A stretch of DNA of 64,000 bases from Bacillus sp. 491mf (GCF_900112415.1 NZ_FOLV01000014.1:1-64000); one strand, 5' to 3'; counted from the first letter of the stretch, positions 1 through 8,119 are shown. The notes: generated from the letters alone by a model not told the origin. A program made the numbers and translations.

Positions 1-182
1 AATTGTGTGGTTACATCTAAAGCTTGTTGATTTGCTTCTTGTACTTTGGAGTTGATAGATAACGTTGTACGTGATGATCTTGTTATGGATCTATTTGTGG
101 CACTTTGAATGGCATCAGCAGCGGTACCCATTTGCGTTGCGATTTGCCTTGCCGTTTGAAAATTACTTTGAAATTTTCCCAT
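1..182 (-). CDS. Small type VII secretion effector-like protein, 5' part only
   Basis: The reading frame runs off the left edge, so only about 60 N-terminal residues are visible. They are polar and helical (begins MGKFQSNFQTARQIATQMG) and resemble the SACOL2603/TIGR04197 family of small proteins that accompany LXG-type type VII secretion toxins. I chose the ATG at 182 because GAAAGGA lies 8 bases upstream. An in-frame ATG at 191 directly abuts that site and is less likely. Downstream partners, probably a toxin operon, lie outside the window. Family assignment is from memory of the N-terminal pattern, so it is moderate. Confidence 0.6.
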   Translation of the reverse strand, partial: MGKFQSNFQTARQIATQMGTAADAIQSATNRSITRSSRTTLSINSKVQEANQQALDVTTQ

Positions 183-266
183 CGCTTGCATCCTTTCTCT
201 ATATAGTTAACTATGAAAATTATACCATATTAGTAAATCATATATACATACAAATTAAAAAACCGG

Positions 267-498
267 CATAAAAACCTCTTTCTTTTAGATGGTTGAGAGC
301 ATCTGGCCATGCATAGAAGCTGTCATGTTTCATTCGGCATAACAGCAAAGCGGAAGCGGCTCGCTCAGAACAAGAAGGGGATGGAGCATCTGACATAGAG
401 ACGCTTTTTGACTCGGCGGAAGACGCGAAGCCACCGACTGTTCTAGCCGCTGGAACTAGACAAAGATGACGGAAAATTAAAATGGATATATATAGATG
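267..498 (+). ncRNA. EAR-like (epsC RNA) element, copy 1, interrupted
   Basis: The left part (about 267-347) carries the same landmarks as four other copies here: ATAAAACC, a U-rich stretch ending in UUUUAG, GAGAGCAUCUGG, CAUGCAUAG and then GCAUAACAGCAA. The right end (about 473-498) matches their AAAAUCAAAAUGGAUUUAUAUA tail in abbreviated form. Between these ends lies a bcr-type repeat. The GG/CUACC helix visible in copies 2 and 3 is not preserved. No polysaccharide gene follows, so this copy is probably a non-functional remnant. Confidence 0.45.
348..472 (-). repeat. bcr-type dispersed repeat inserted in EAR-like copy 1
   Basis: The segment aligns, reversed, with the repeat at 39625-39900. 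Shared blocks include CGGAAGCGGCTCGCTCAGAA, a GGAGCA-CCGACA-type block, and GCGCTTTTTG followed by a CTCGTC-like stretch and TTCTAG-CGCT. Such repeats are scattered through B. cereus group genomes; I do not assign a bcr number. It sits exactly where the right arm of the EAR-like element should continue. Confidence 0.6.
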
Positions 499-742
499 GA
501 TTATATTAAGTAAGAAATTTATACTATTTTTATATTTTATTAGTATCTACTAACTGGAATTTTACATATAGATTTAAAAGAGTAATAAAAGTAAATACAA
601 TAAAAAAAGAAGAGAATAATCTCTTCTTTCACATGCTCTTTTTTTGAGAAGATTTTATAGATAAATTAACCATAATTTTACACATCCTTAATATTTAATT
701 GTTAAAATTTTACATGTAATAACAATTAAGGGGATGATTTTA

Positions 743-1117
743 GTGGAATTGACAGTAATTGATGAACAAAAGATAACAGCGTACTTAGTGCAAGTATCGC
801 AGCAAGATAAAAATTTCTTGTTTCATATTCGGGAAATCGATGCCAACATAGATATTAATTTTATTGATGAAAATAATAATTTTTTAACACCTGTTTCTGT
901 TGAACTATTTCTTAGTAAACTTCTGAGCGAGGAAGAGAAAGTGAACTTTAGAAGAGTATATAGAAATATGTCGGGATTAGTATTAATAGAACCATTGACA
1001 CGTGAGGAATCAATTTATGTAAGGGAAATGACAAAAGAAGAGGTTGTTGCATTTAGATACTTAGAAGATACTTTTTCACGAGACTTAATGAATAAAGAAA
1101 AAAGCCCTCTCATGTGA
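743..1117 (+). CDS. Hypothetical acidic protein, 124 residues
   Basis: This is a soluble, acidic protein with no signal peptide or membrane segment, and I do not recognise a family. The ORF opens at ATG 734, but AAGGGG at 728-733 abuts that codon and is 9 bases from the GTG at 743, so GTG is the better start. The last codons overlap the stem of a strong terminator. A damaged copy of its C-terminal third plus the same terminator lies at 57708-57837, showing that this gene type travels with the mobile debris. Function unknown. Confidence 0.7.
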   Translation: MELTVIDEQKITAYLVQVSQQDKNFLFHIREIDANIDINFIDENNNFLTPVSVELFLSKLLSEEEKVNFRRVYRNMSGLVLIEPLTREESIYVREMTKEEVVAFRYLEDTFSRDLMNKEKSPLM

Positions 1118-1130
1118 GAAGGGCTTTTTT
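1101..1130 (+). terminator. Intrinsic terminator overlapping the stop codon
   Basis: AAAGCCCTCTCA pairs with TGAGAAGGGCTTT and is followed by a T-run. The stop codon of the preceding gene lies in the loop. Confidence 0.85.
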
Positions 1131-1200
1131 CATCACACTGTTTTATATATAATAGAAGGAAGTAAAAAAATATATATTGTTATTACCAAGTAGGTGTAAA

Positions 1201-1233
1201 TTTGATGGGTCTTATGTAAATTGGCTTAGATAA
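1201..1233 (+). pseudogene. Tail remnant of an SH3-domain endolysin
   Basis: Eleven codons read FDGSYVNWLR then stop. This almost matches the C-terminus of the SH3 remnant at 56153-56525 (FDESYVNWLR) and resembles that of 2344-2897. Nothing upstream continues the frame. It is the shortest of three copies of this gene tail in the window. Confidence 0.55.
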
Positions 1234-1238
1234 TGAAG

Positions 1239-1275
1239 AAAGCCGCTCGTTTTTAGGTGGGCGGCTTGTTCTTTA
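1239..1275 (+). terminator. Hairpin after SH3 remnant
   Basis: AAGCCGC pairs with GCGGCTT across a 14-base loop and is followed by a T-rich stretch. The same kind of hairpin follows the larger copy at 2904-2933. Further left on the minus strand, 1290-1356 holds a short open tail (ending LPTPQA) of an unrecognised gene. Confidence 0.5.
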
Positions 1276-1362
1276 ACTCTATTCAAATGTTACGCTTGTG
1301 GTGTAGGAAGATCCACTTCACCTTCATTACTTACAATACCGCCAGTGTGTCTATATTTAATA

Positions 1363-1815
1363 CTAATTATTTATAACAGTAGGTACTGCACTTAGGGCTA
1401 CACCAACAGGTCCTAATTTTTCAATTAATTTTTTTGCCTTACCTATCAAAGTATTTATAAGCATCAACTAATACCTTTCTTGCAATTTTTTAATCAACCC
1501 CTGCCTCAATCATTTCCCTATAGCTTACATTAAATTCATAGCGTATATCAGTATCATACCCCTCAATTCTTCTTCGTTTTCGTTGCATAGCAGAAATTTT
1601 CGCATGTGGCAAACCAGAACTTGATGGTAAAAGTATTGCTTGAGCCTTCTTTTCGTTATAATCGAAGTCACCATTTTTAGCCCACTCATTTTGTATAGGG
1701 TGATGAGACTGTATTCGATTATCAGCAGCTATATTTTTACTTCCTGGAGCCCGATTAACCGCTGGACTTAAATAGCCATGTTCATCTATATCTCCTTTCT
1801 GATATCTCCAATAGT
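1363..1815 (-). pseudogene. Tox-SHH nuclease toxin C-terminus, frameshifted and 5'-truncated
   Basis: The minus strand encodes a module with RIQSHHPIQNEWAK, an AILLPSSSGLPHAKISAMQ stretch, and a YREMIEAGVD end. This is the signature of the Tox-SHH domain, an HNH/ENDO VII-like nuclease tip of polymorphic toxins. The frame stops after GVD. Shifting one base continues it as KIARKVLVDAYKYFDR, and a further shift continues as a KAKKLIEKLGPVGVAL-type tail ending at 1363. At least two indels therefore break it. No delivery domain lies upstream; the frame beyond about 1815 reads as non-homologous hydrophobic sequence. The catalytic histidines are intact, but expression is unlikely. The small effector-like gene at the window start suggests the intact toxin was a type VII secretion effector (inference). 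Confidence 0.65.
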
Positions 1816-1974
1816 CTTTTATCAGTATGAATATAATTTCATGTAGAATTGAAAGGAAAAACAGCCACAAAGTTCCCTTAAAAACAGCCACAAAACAGCC
1901 ACGGAATTAGAAATTAGTATAAAATAACGTGAAAATCAATTTTATGAAAACACTTATATATTAATGTTTTATAG

Positions 1975-2103
1975 TATGGTGTGAAAGCATATAAAAGGAT
2001 AGGATGTGTTCCGTACGCAAGTTCATCAATGGGAACGCGATCAATATATGACTCTTTACTAAGAGTGAGAGGCCTTGATACTATTGGTATCGGGGCTTTT
2101 TTA
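1975..2103 (+). repeat. Dispersed repeat R-A, copy 1
   Basis: About 130 bases with the landmarks GGTGTGAAAGCATATAAAA, TTCCGTACGCAAG, GGGAACGCGATCAATA, ATGACTCTTTACTAAGA and a terminal hairpin. The hairpin is GCCTTGATAC pairing with GTATCGGGGC, followed by T6, at 2070-2103. Copies 2 and 3 lie at 8120-8225 and 8690-8920. No ORF in it looks real. The terminal hairpin could act as a terminator. Confidence 0.65.
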
Positions 2104-2176
2104 TTTGTGGGCAAAATAACTATAATTTTAGTGTTTTAAACTCATGCCCACAAAATACCCACAAATATCTAGGAAA

Positions 2177-2350
2177 TCATTCTAAGATATTCCGCATATG
2201 TTCCTCAAATTTGGTCATTGCTTCTTGATCTAACTTCTTACTAATGTGGGAATATACATCGGCTGTAATTTGCATGCTGCCGTGTCCAAGACGTTCTTGT
2301 AAATACTTCATGCTGACACCAGCCTCAAGTTGTAATACTGCATGTGACTT
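2177..2350 (-). pseudogene. Tyrosine recombinase (phage integrase) C-terminal fragment
   Basis: About 55 residues match the end of phage-type tyrosine recombinases: [22 protein letters not shown], with the LGH box, then DVYSHISKK, which contains the position of the catalytic tyrosine (VYSH). The family motif that should precede it (RHTHA) is lost at about 2350, where the frame meets an endolysin fragment on the other strand. The catalytic Arg regions are absent, so the fragment is inactive. It marks the integrase side of a collapsed prophage. Confidence 0.75.
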
Positions 2351-2897
2351 ATGGCAATATGCTGACAACGCAACAGGTGGTTATGTAGAAGGTGTTGGAA
2401 AGTGTGATGTAAATAAACTGATTGGCGATAAGTCACTAGAATGGTTTATCGGTAATGAACAACATCAAGAAGAATCACAACAAAATGGAGAAGAGGTACT
2501 AGGATATCTTACAACGACTGCTGATGTAGCTAATATTCGTAAAGAACCTAATGTGAATGCGCCTATCATACGTCAAGCCACAAAGGGACAAGGGCATACG
2601 TATTATGAGTGGGCTTATGATGGTTCTCATTTTTGGCACAAGGTAGCAGAAGATAATTGGATGCGAGATGATCCAGCATCTATTAACAAAGATGGTAAAT
2701 CAAAAGGTGTTGTTTAGGTGAATGCTACTGATGTTAAACTTAAAAAAGGTGCATCCACAGGAGACCCAGTAATTAATAAAATTACAAAGTGTTCCGCCTA
2801 TGACGTACATTACCGTTATGTGAACTGGATTTATGTAACAGGTGAATGCGTTGAAGGTTGGATGTTCTTTGGTGAATATGTTCATTGGATTAGATGA
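2344..2897 (+). pseudogene. Phage endolysin C-terminus (lysozyme tail plus two SH3 domains), nonsense-mutated
   Basis: The fragment begins with a [18 protein letters not shown] stretch typical of the last strand of GH25-type phage lysozymes. A linker and two bacterial SH3 repeats follow (first with [14 protein letters not shown], second with VNATDVKLKKGASTG). A TAG at about 2715 replaces the Trp codon present at the same site in the copy at 56153-56525, where GVVWVNATDV is read. The 5' end is fused head to head with an integrase fragment. The SH3 domains would have bound cell wall; without the catalytic domain and with the stop, it is inactive. Confidence 0.75.
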
Positions 2898-2903
2898 TGA
2901 AGA

Positions 2904-2933
2904 AAGCCGGCTCTTAATTGAGTCGGCTTTTTT
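2904..2933 (+). terminator. Intrinsic terminator after endolysin remnant
   Basis: AAGCCGGCTC pairs with GAGTCGGCTT around TTAATT and is followed by T6. Confidence 0.8.
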
Positions 2934-2941
2934 ACTATGTA

Positions 2942-3053
2942 TTAAACTTTAGCATTCATAAGTAACTCTTTTAATTCTTCTGTAGATAATGTGCTTTCTA
3001 ACTCTTTACTTAAGTCAAGTATAGAAGTAATTCTAGTACTTTTTGTTTCATAT
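2942..3053 (-). pseudogene. Short C-terminal gene fragment
   Basis: An open frame of about 36 codons ending SKELESTLSTEELKELL-MNAKV reaches an upstream stop without a usable start. The ATG at about 3051 reads in another frame and terminates after 13 codons. It looks like the tail of a small helical protein with a one-base shift near its start. Family unknown. Confidence 0.3.
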
Positions 3054-3075
3054 GTATACCCCTTTTACTTAGACT

Positions 3076-3596
3076 CTACTTTTGTTTAGATGTGTTAAAT
3101 AATCCCATAGTTTCTGCTTTTTCTTCAATCTGTTTAAGTGTATTATCGAATTGCTTAATAGCACCCTTCGACACCGCATTCGCTAATTCAGTCTTACCTG
3201 CTTCTTCCATTTTAAATGAGTCTTCTAAAATGTCTATTGCTTGAACTAACTGTTTGTGTTCTTCTACAAAGCTAGAAGGAGGAGTTAATTCTTTTAACTT
3301 TTTACAGTTTTCTTTTAGTAACGCTGAACGTTCCTCTGAAGTATATACTTAGGTTTACCAGGCTCCTGCATGAAATGTAGGACAGTAGATACATACTCTT
3401 CTGCTTGTTTATCGTCTGCTTTTACTGATTTCGTTTCTTTTACGTCTTTATCCGCTTTTACTTTCGCTGATTTATCATCTGACTTTTGTTCTACTTTCAC
3501 GTCTGCTTTCTTTTCTTCGCTGTCTGCTTTGTCTGTTCCGCAACCACCTAATAACATGATTGGAAGTGCTAACGTTACAAGTTTCTTTGCTTTCAT
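3076..3596 (-). pseudogene. Lipoprotein related to the downstream-paired lipoprotein, frameshifted
   Basis: It starts with a lipoprotein signal (MKAKKLVTLALPIMLLGGCG; lipobox LGGC, Cys 19) and a lysine/aspartate-rich linker. The annotated frame ends at 3315. A one-base shift near 3345 continues a coherent helical domain (SEERSALLKENCKKLKELTP... to FNTSKQK) ending at 3076. The signal peptide and the size of the joined protein, about 170 residues, parallel the intact neighbour at 3653-4207, so the two are probably diverged tandem copies. AAGGGG upstream of ATG 3596 serves as ribosome binding site. A homopolymer sequencing error at the shift cannot be excluded. Confidence 0.65.
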
Positions 3597-3652
3597 ATTT
3601 CTATTACCCCTTATTAGTTGAATGATTGTATGTATAATTACAAGTTACTCTA

Positions 3653-4207
3653 TTACTTTGTATGTTCTTCCATTTTCTTATCAAGTGCTTTGGCGTAGGC
3701 ATCTTTGGTTTCTTGATTTAACTTATAAATTGCTTCTCTCCACTGTTCTCCATCTACACCTGACATATGTGGAGAACTTTTTAATACAGCTTCTTGAATC
3801 TTCAGTCCATCGTCTTTATCAGCGTCTTTTATTAACTTTGTTCCTTTTCTTGCATCTGTTATCCCTTCTTGTACGAGTTTATGAATGTCTTTGTATTTAT
3901 CAGGTACTATTATATTCTCCATACGGTCTAAGGCTTCATCCATAGCGTTTGCTGTTTTAAATACATCTTTATATTTCTTATTATCTTTTGAAGCTTCTCC
4001 TAGTTTTAACAATATTTCATCCTTCTTGAATTGAAACTCTACCAGTTGCTCACAAATATAATACGGATACTGTTTTTCAGATATTACTGTTTTCGACATT
4101 GCTTTACTAGTTTCCTCAGTCTTAGGGATAGAATCTTTATCTCCTACCCCACAACCTACTAATAATAGAATAGGTATTGCTAATGATACGAGTTTCGTTG
4201 CTTTCAT
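3653..4207 (-). CDS. Surface lipoprotein, 184 residues
   Basis: The protein has a short positively charged N-terminus, a hydrophobic stretch and a lipobox LVGC with Cys at residue 19, so it should be diacylated and anchored on the outer face of the membrane. The rest is charged and predicted helical, with no recognised catalytic motif. It resembles B. cereus group lipoproteins of unknown function (possibly the DUF7018 type; from memory, not checked). AAGGAG 8-9 bases before the ATG supports this start. A related, broken copy follows at 3076-3596. The pair has no plausible operon partner. Confidence 0.75.
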   Translation of the reverse strand: MKATKLVSLAIPILLLVGCGVGDKDSIPKTEETSKAMSKTVISEKQYPYYICEQLVEFQFKKDEILLKLGEASKDNKKYKDVFKTANAMDEALDRMENIIVPDKYKDIHKLVQEGITDARKGTKLIKDADKDDGLKIQEAVLKSSPHMSGVDGEQWREAIYKLNQETKDAYAKALDKKMEEHTK

Positions 4208-4818
4208 TATGTATACTCCTTCTTAACAGTGTTGTAATTGACTAACATATGGAACTGTAACATAAAATAAATAAACAAATATAATAACATTTTTTGTAAT
4301 TAAAGGAAATCTTAGGGATTTTAATAATATGATAACATGTACTACGGTTGTAGGGAATCCCCCCCTCTGCATGCTTTTCTTCCCAATTTACCCTTATTCG
4401 ACCTCTAACGTTTAGCGTTTGGGGGCTTTTTTTATGCACTTTTTTCATTTTATAGGGGTCACCATATTAAAAAAGAAAATTATACGTTTAGAAACAATTT
4501 AACCGATTCCCTGTACGTTAAGGAATCAGTTATATATTTTACTCCTTTTTAAAGAGTTTTTATCTTGTAATTAAGGTTTCTATAGAAGACATATGAAGTG
4601 TTCAGCCAATTGGAATTACAAAACAAATTCCTTTATCCATTTATAATTCCAATAAAATCATATTTCTCAACTTATTTTATTTAAACCCTTTAATTTTTTC
4701 CACAAAATGGCATTTTAGTTATGCTGTTGAATACTTTTTAAAGGGGGGAGGCGATCTTTATGAATCTATAGAGGAAACTATTTCCACATGATAACAACCA
4801 CTAAAGGGAGGAAGATTT
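4208..4818. other. Intergenic region before the metalloprotease
   Basis: Contains a plus-strand hairpin at about 4396-4436 (CCTCTAACG pairing with CGTTTGGGG, then C and a T-run) that may be a terminator. It also holds GGGGTCACCAT at 4455-4465, the left partner of an inverted repeat completed at 6891-6901. A tiny leader frame (Met-Asn-Leu-stop) follows GGGGGGAGG at about 4745. No convincing gene was found; the minus-strand ORF here is low-complexity chance coding. Confidence 0.5.
4455..4465 (+). repeat. Left 11-bp inverted repeat flanking the metalloprotease gene
   Basis: GGGGTCACCAT here and ATGGTGACCCC at 6891-6901 are perfect inverted copies bracketing a single gene. The core GGTGACCCC recurs at 56603-56611 beside another debris patch. 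Homology does not extend past 11 bases. Confidence 0.5.
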
Positions 4819-6777
4819 ATGCAAAGAAGTTTTAAATTTCTGTTCATGTCCGTTTTTTCTTTGATTTGTGTTTTGTACTTTCAAACGAACGCTTTTGCCG
4901 CACCAGCATACGATGGAGTTGTCAAAATGGAGCAACCGTCAGGCGAATCGTTTCAAGCCACGGTGCATGGAGATGAATGGATCCATTGGGCAAGCACAAA
5001 GGATGGCGACGTACTTTTACAAGATCAGAAGGGGTATTGGAATTACGCTGAACTTACATCAGACGAACTGAAATCGACGGGGAAAAAATATAAAGTTGAC
5101 AAGAAGCCTGCAAAAGCGGTGGATGAAAACAATTTGAATAAATGGATAAAGGAATACAATCCTCAAGCAAAGAAAAAACAGGAGCTCATGAAAGAATTTA
5201 CGGGATCACCAGAAAATGTTGACGGAACTGTCACTCCAGTTTCAGGACCCCAAAAATTACTTGTTTTGTTAATTGGGTTTACAGATGTTGATATCGCATA
5301 TAGCGAGAATGATTGGAGCAACAGATTCTTTTCTGCAAATCAAAAGTCAGTAAAGAATTACTATAATGAAGTGAGTAATGGAAAAGCACAGATCACTCCG
5401 GCATCCGAAACATATGGTACGCAAAATGATGGGGTGGTTAAAGTAAAATTAGATTACGCTCATCCGGATACATCGGGAAAAGACATTAGAACGGTTATAA
5501 CAGATGCACTGGCTAAAGCTGATCCTCAGGTGAATTTTGCTAGTTTGGATACCAATAATGATCAAGTCATCGACTCTAAAGATGGCTTCTACATTGTAAC
5601 TGTTCTTGCTGGCAATGAAGAGGCTAGTGGTGATCCAGGTCCTAATATTTGGGCACATAAGTGGTATGCTCCTAACACAAATCACGATGGTGTTACAGTA
5701 TCAGGTCTGTATACGACGCAGGGTGAAAAACAATTTGGTCATATGGCAACGATTGGTGTCACTGCTCATGAATTGGGCCATTCCCTTGGCCTTCCAGATC
5801 TATATGGCACTAATAATCATGTGGGTGGTCTAAGTATAATGGCTAATGGAGCCTGGAATAGTCTTCAAGGAGAAGATCAGGGAGCTACACCCGATCATAT
5901 GGATGCCTGGTCAAAAGTAAAATTAGGATTTGTAACACCAACTGTAGTAAATACTACCAACAATTTTACTCTAAATGCGATCCCAAATAACTATAATGTT
6001 TTAAAGATTCCTTTAAAGGATAATACGTATTTTTTAGTTGAAAATCGTGAAAAAGTTGGGTATGATGCAAGTTTGCCAACAAATTCTGGTGGCATCGCGG
6101 TTTGGCATATTGATGAATCCATGATTAATGATACTAATGACCCTCATCCTTTCATTGATATAGAGCAATCCATCAGTGAATACCAGGACCCATTCTATTA
6201 CACGAATAACAATCATGCTGCTTCCTTTGGTCCAGACACCAATCCGAACAGTAATACCTACACTGGAGAAAAATCGGGAGTAACGATTACGACGACAAGC
6301 ACAAGTAATTCTGCTATGAATGTAGCAGTCACAACAAAAGAAGCTAATTGGATTCCGCAAACAAACTGGACACTAAAATATGTAGACAGCTATAATTGGT
6401 ACAATTTAGGTAATTATGCCTTTGATGGAAACAAAGACACGTTTTGGCATACGAGCTGGGGCCCCGCAGCTCCAATGCCGCACGAGATTCAAATCGATTT
6501 AGGCGCAACCTATAATATCTCCAAATTCAGCTACTTGCCAAGACAAGACACCCAAGTGAACGGAACGATCAAGGACTATGAGTTCTACGTTAGTAGTGAT
6601 GGAGTGAATTGGGGAACAGCTGTAGCCACAGGTAACTTTACAAATGATACCACTTTAAAACAAGTCAGTTTTGCAACTAAGACAGGTCGCTATATTAAAC
6701 TGCGTGCCTTAAGCGAGATAAACAATAATCCATGGACAAGTGTGGCTGAACTCAATGTATTTGGAGTGGCGCAATAA
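4819..6777 (+). CDS. Secreted M6-family metalloprotease with C-terminal discoidin domain
   Basis: Predicted secreted zinc endopeptidase of the M6 (immune inhibitor A-like) family. Residues 1-27 form a signal peptide ending AFA-AP. A propeptide-like region reaches about 140. The catalytic domain carries HELGH at 317-321 with downstream GLPD (Asp 327), the HExxHxxGxxD zinc site, and an Asp/Asn-rich calcium-like loop at 244-252. Residues about 515-650 form an F5/8 type C (discoidin) fold, expected to bind carbohydrate or cell surface. At 652 residues it is shorter than InhA, with a different C-terminus. GGGAGG precedes ATG 4819. No PlcR box was found upstream. Short inverted repeats bracket the gene, hinting at acquisition as a cassette. 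A GGGTAGC/GCTACCC hairpin without T-run follows at 6789-6820. Confidence 0.85.
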   Translation: MQRSFKFLFMSVFSLICVLYFQTNAFAAPAYDGVVKMEQPSGESFQATVHGDEWIHWASTKDGDVLLQDQKGYWNYAELTSDELKSTGKKYKVDKKPAKAVDENNLNKWIKEYNPQAKKKQELMKEFTGSPENVDGTVTPVSGPQKLLVLLIGFTDVDIAYSENDWSNRFFSANQKSVKNYYNEVSNGKAQITPASETYGTQNDGVVKVKLDYAHPDTSGKDIRTVITDALAKADPQVNFASLDTNNDQVIDSKDGFYIVTVLAGNEEASGDPGPNIWAHKWYAPNTNHDGVTVSGLYTTQGEKQFGHMATIGVTAHELGHSLGLPDLYGTNNHVGGLSIMANGAWNSLQGEDQGATPDHMDAWSKVKLGFVTPTVVNTTNNFTLNAIPNNYNVLKIPLKDNTYFLVENREKVGYDASLPTNSGGIAVWHIDESMINDTNDPHPFIDIEQSISEYQDPFYYTNNNHAASFGPDTNPNSNTYTGEKSGVTITTTSTSNSAMNVAVTTKEANWIPQTNWTLKYVDSYNWYNLGNYAFDGNKDTFWHTSWGPAAPMPHEIQIDLGATYNISKFSYLPRQDTQVNGTIKDYEFYVSSDGVNWGTAVATGNFTNDTTLKQVSFATKTGRYIKLRALSEINNNPWTSVAELNVFGVAQ

Positions 6778-6890
6778 TGTCTTTGTGAGGGTAGCCGTTG
6801 AAATCATTGATACGCTACCCAAAAAAGTTAGCAGCTGCTGAGAGTTTCGTTCTGGGGGGCATTATAAAATTTTAAGTTGATGGAAATGTA

Positions 6891-6901
6891 TGGTGACCCC
6901 T
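6891..6901 (+). repeat. Right 11-bp inverted repeat flanking the metalloprotease gene
   Basis: ATGGTGACCCC, inverse of 4455-4465. Just upstream, TTAAGTTGATGG (6873-6884) resembles the terminal sequence of IS231/IS4-family elements, so this may be an IS end remnant (weak). Confidence 0.45.
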
Positions 6902-6966
6902 TCTAAAAATATAATTTTACTCATAGAGAAATGAGTTTTCGTCTATTTGCGTCGATCTATCCCACA

Positions 6967-7047
6967 CATATACTCAAATTGCATATTTTTCGACTTGGTG
7001 TAGGAGATGGCAATAAAAAGCCACTCCTCTTTTTTTACGCACACATG
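6967..7047 (+). repeat. 81-bp repeat with terminator hairpin, copy A
   Basis: Nearly identical to 58167-58247: starts CATATACTCAAATTGC, then ATTTTTCGACTTGGTG, then a hairpin (AGGAGATGGC pairing with GCCACTCCT, 7002-7028) followed by T7. The T-run is on the plus strand, although no plus-strand gene precedes it. It looks like the conserved 3' end of a lost gene. Confidence 0.75.
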
Positions 7048-7847
7048 AAATCATCATCAAAGAAATATTTGTCCATTAAGTTATTTACAATCCCGTTGAA
7101 ATATGCAAACTTATCATTCTTCATCTTCACCCCAGCTTTCACTTTCATAACAAACTCTTTGATTGCACGTACACCGATTTCAAGCTCCTGGTCTTTGCTA
7201 AACGCTTTATCACTTGTTGTATGATTAATAACTCTGTTACATTGTCTTACGACCTTCCGCAGTTCTGGAATTGTTTTTGATTTGGTATAAAAACAGCTTA
7301 CTAAAGAAACAAAACGTTCTGGTACCCAATGAACAACAAAGTCAGCTTGTTGAATATTCTCTTCAGGTGTATTGCTATTATCATTACTATTACGTTTGTT
7401 TATATCTTTTATATTTTGTTTTAAGGAAGGAGTAGTTGTTTTATTGGTCGGACACTTTGCAGGACTTTTTACAGGTTCCTTGTCGGACATTTCTTCCACA
7501 ATAGGTTGAATGATAATAGCATTAGCAGTTTGCAGCATATCAGATTTACGTTTCATGCCTAGGTCAACGAGTTTCTTCATTAAACGTTGTACAGTTTTAT
7601 AAGAAACTTCCATTATATGTGCAATTGAATTTTTACACAGGAAACTAACACCTACATATTTGCAGCTGTGGCGCTTTAAAATTTCAAGTAGTGCAATAAG
7701 TTTAGAGTGTACATCGGAACGCTTAATAGACGATTTATTAATGTCTCTGTATTCACGTGCAGTTTTGTTAAGTTCTGCAATTTCTTTAAATGTAAAAAGA
7801 TTGTGGCAGGAGTCTTCGGTTGCTAAAATATTGATGCGTTTCTTCAT
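7035..7847 (-). CDS. Winged-helix DNA-binding protein of phage or plasmid type
   Basis: A 270-residue soluble protein. Residues about 40-110 look like a winged-helix or replication-protein-like HTH (CKNSIAHIMEVSYKTVQRLMKKL, containing a helix-turn-helix with the recognition segment SYKTVQRLMKKL). A low-complexity Lys/Asn/Ser/Thr linker runs to about 165 and a helical C-terminal domain follows. Similar 'helix-turn-helix domain' or cytosolic proteins occur on B. cereus group plasmids and prophages; the precise role is unknown. GGGGAG upstream supports ATG 7847. A terminator-like hairpin sits in its leader, suggesting attenuation or an upstream transcript end. The 3' end overlaps the 81-bp repeat. 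Confidence 0.6.
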   Translation of the reverse strand: MKKRINILATEDSCHNLFTFKEIAELNKTAREYRDINKSSIKRSDVHSKLIALLEILKRHSCKYVGVSFLCKNSIAHIMEVSYKTVQRLMKKLVDLGMKRKSDMLQTANAIIIQPIVEEMSDKEPVKSPAKCPTNKTTTPSLKQNIKDINKRNSNDNSNTPEENIQQADFVVHWVPERFVSLVSCFYTKSKTIPELRKVVRQCNRVINHTTSDKAFSKDQELEIGVRAIKEFVMKVKAGVKMKNDKFAYFNGIVNNLMDKYFFDDDFMCA

Positions 7848-7870
7848 TTATATATGTCTCCCCTCAGAAA

Positions 7871-7900
7871 CAAAAAAACGTCACCAATTTGGTAAACGTT
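7871..7900 (-). terminator. Palindromic hairpin plus T-run in the leader of the HTH gene
   Basis: On the minus strand AACGTTTACCA pairs with TGGTGACGTT and is followed by T7, only about 25 bases before the start codon at 7847. It could be an attenuator, an operator-like palindrome, or the terminator of a lost upstream gene. Confidence 0.55.
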
Positions 7901-8119
7901 CCCTAAATAATCCCGCATAATGTAAAATGACTCATGAGGGTACAGCAAGTGTTTACCTGGCCTACGATATATACATACTGTGCTCTTTTATTTTTATTTG
8001 AAGAAACGCCCGGTAATTGCCCGATTTCTTTTAGTGTATTTTGATTTATTTTGAGGTATCTAATTTTCGAAATGGTGATAAATCAATACTTTAAATGTAT
8101 ATTGATTTACATTTATGGT

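Noticed and set aside
1914-2114. 66-codon minus-strand ORF
   Set aside because: It lies entirely in dispersed repeat R-A, whose other copies do not keep the frame, and has no ribosome binding site or family features.
4242-4448. 68-codon minus ORF
   Set aside because: Runs through a plus-strand terminator hairpin and AT-rich intergenic DNA; no homology pattern seen.
4560-4800. PlcR box upstream of the metalloprotease
   Set aside because: Looked for the TATGNAA-N4-TTNCATA-type palindrome typical of B. cereus virulence genes; no acceptable match in this stretch.
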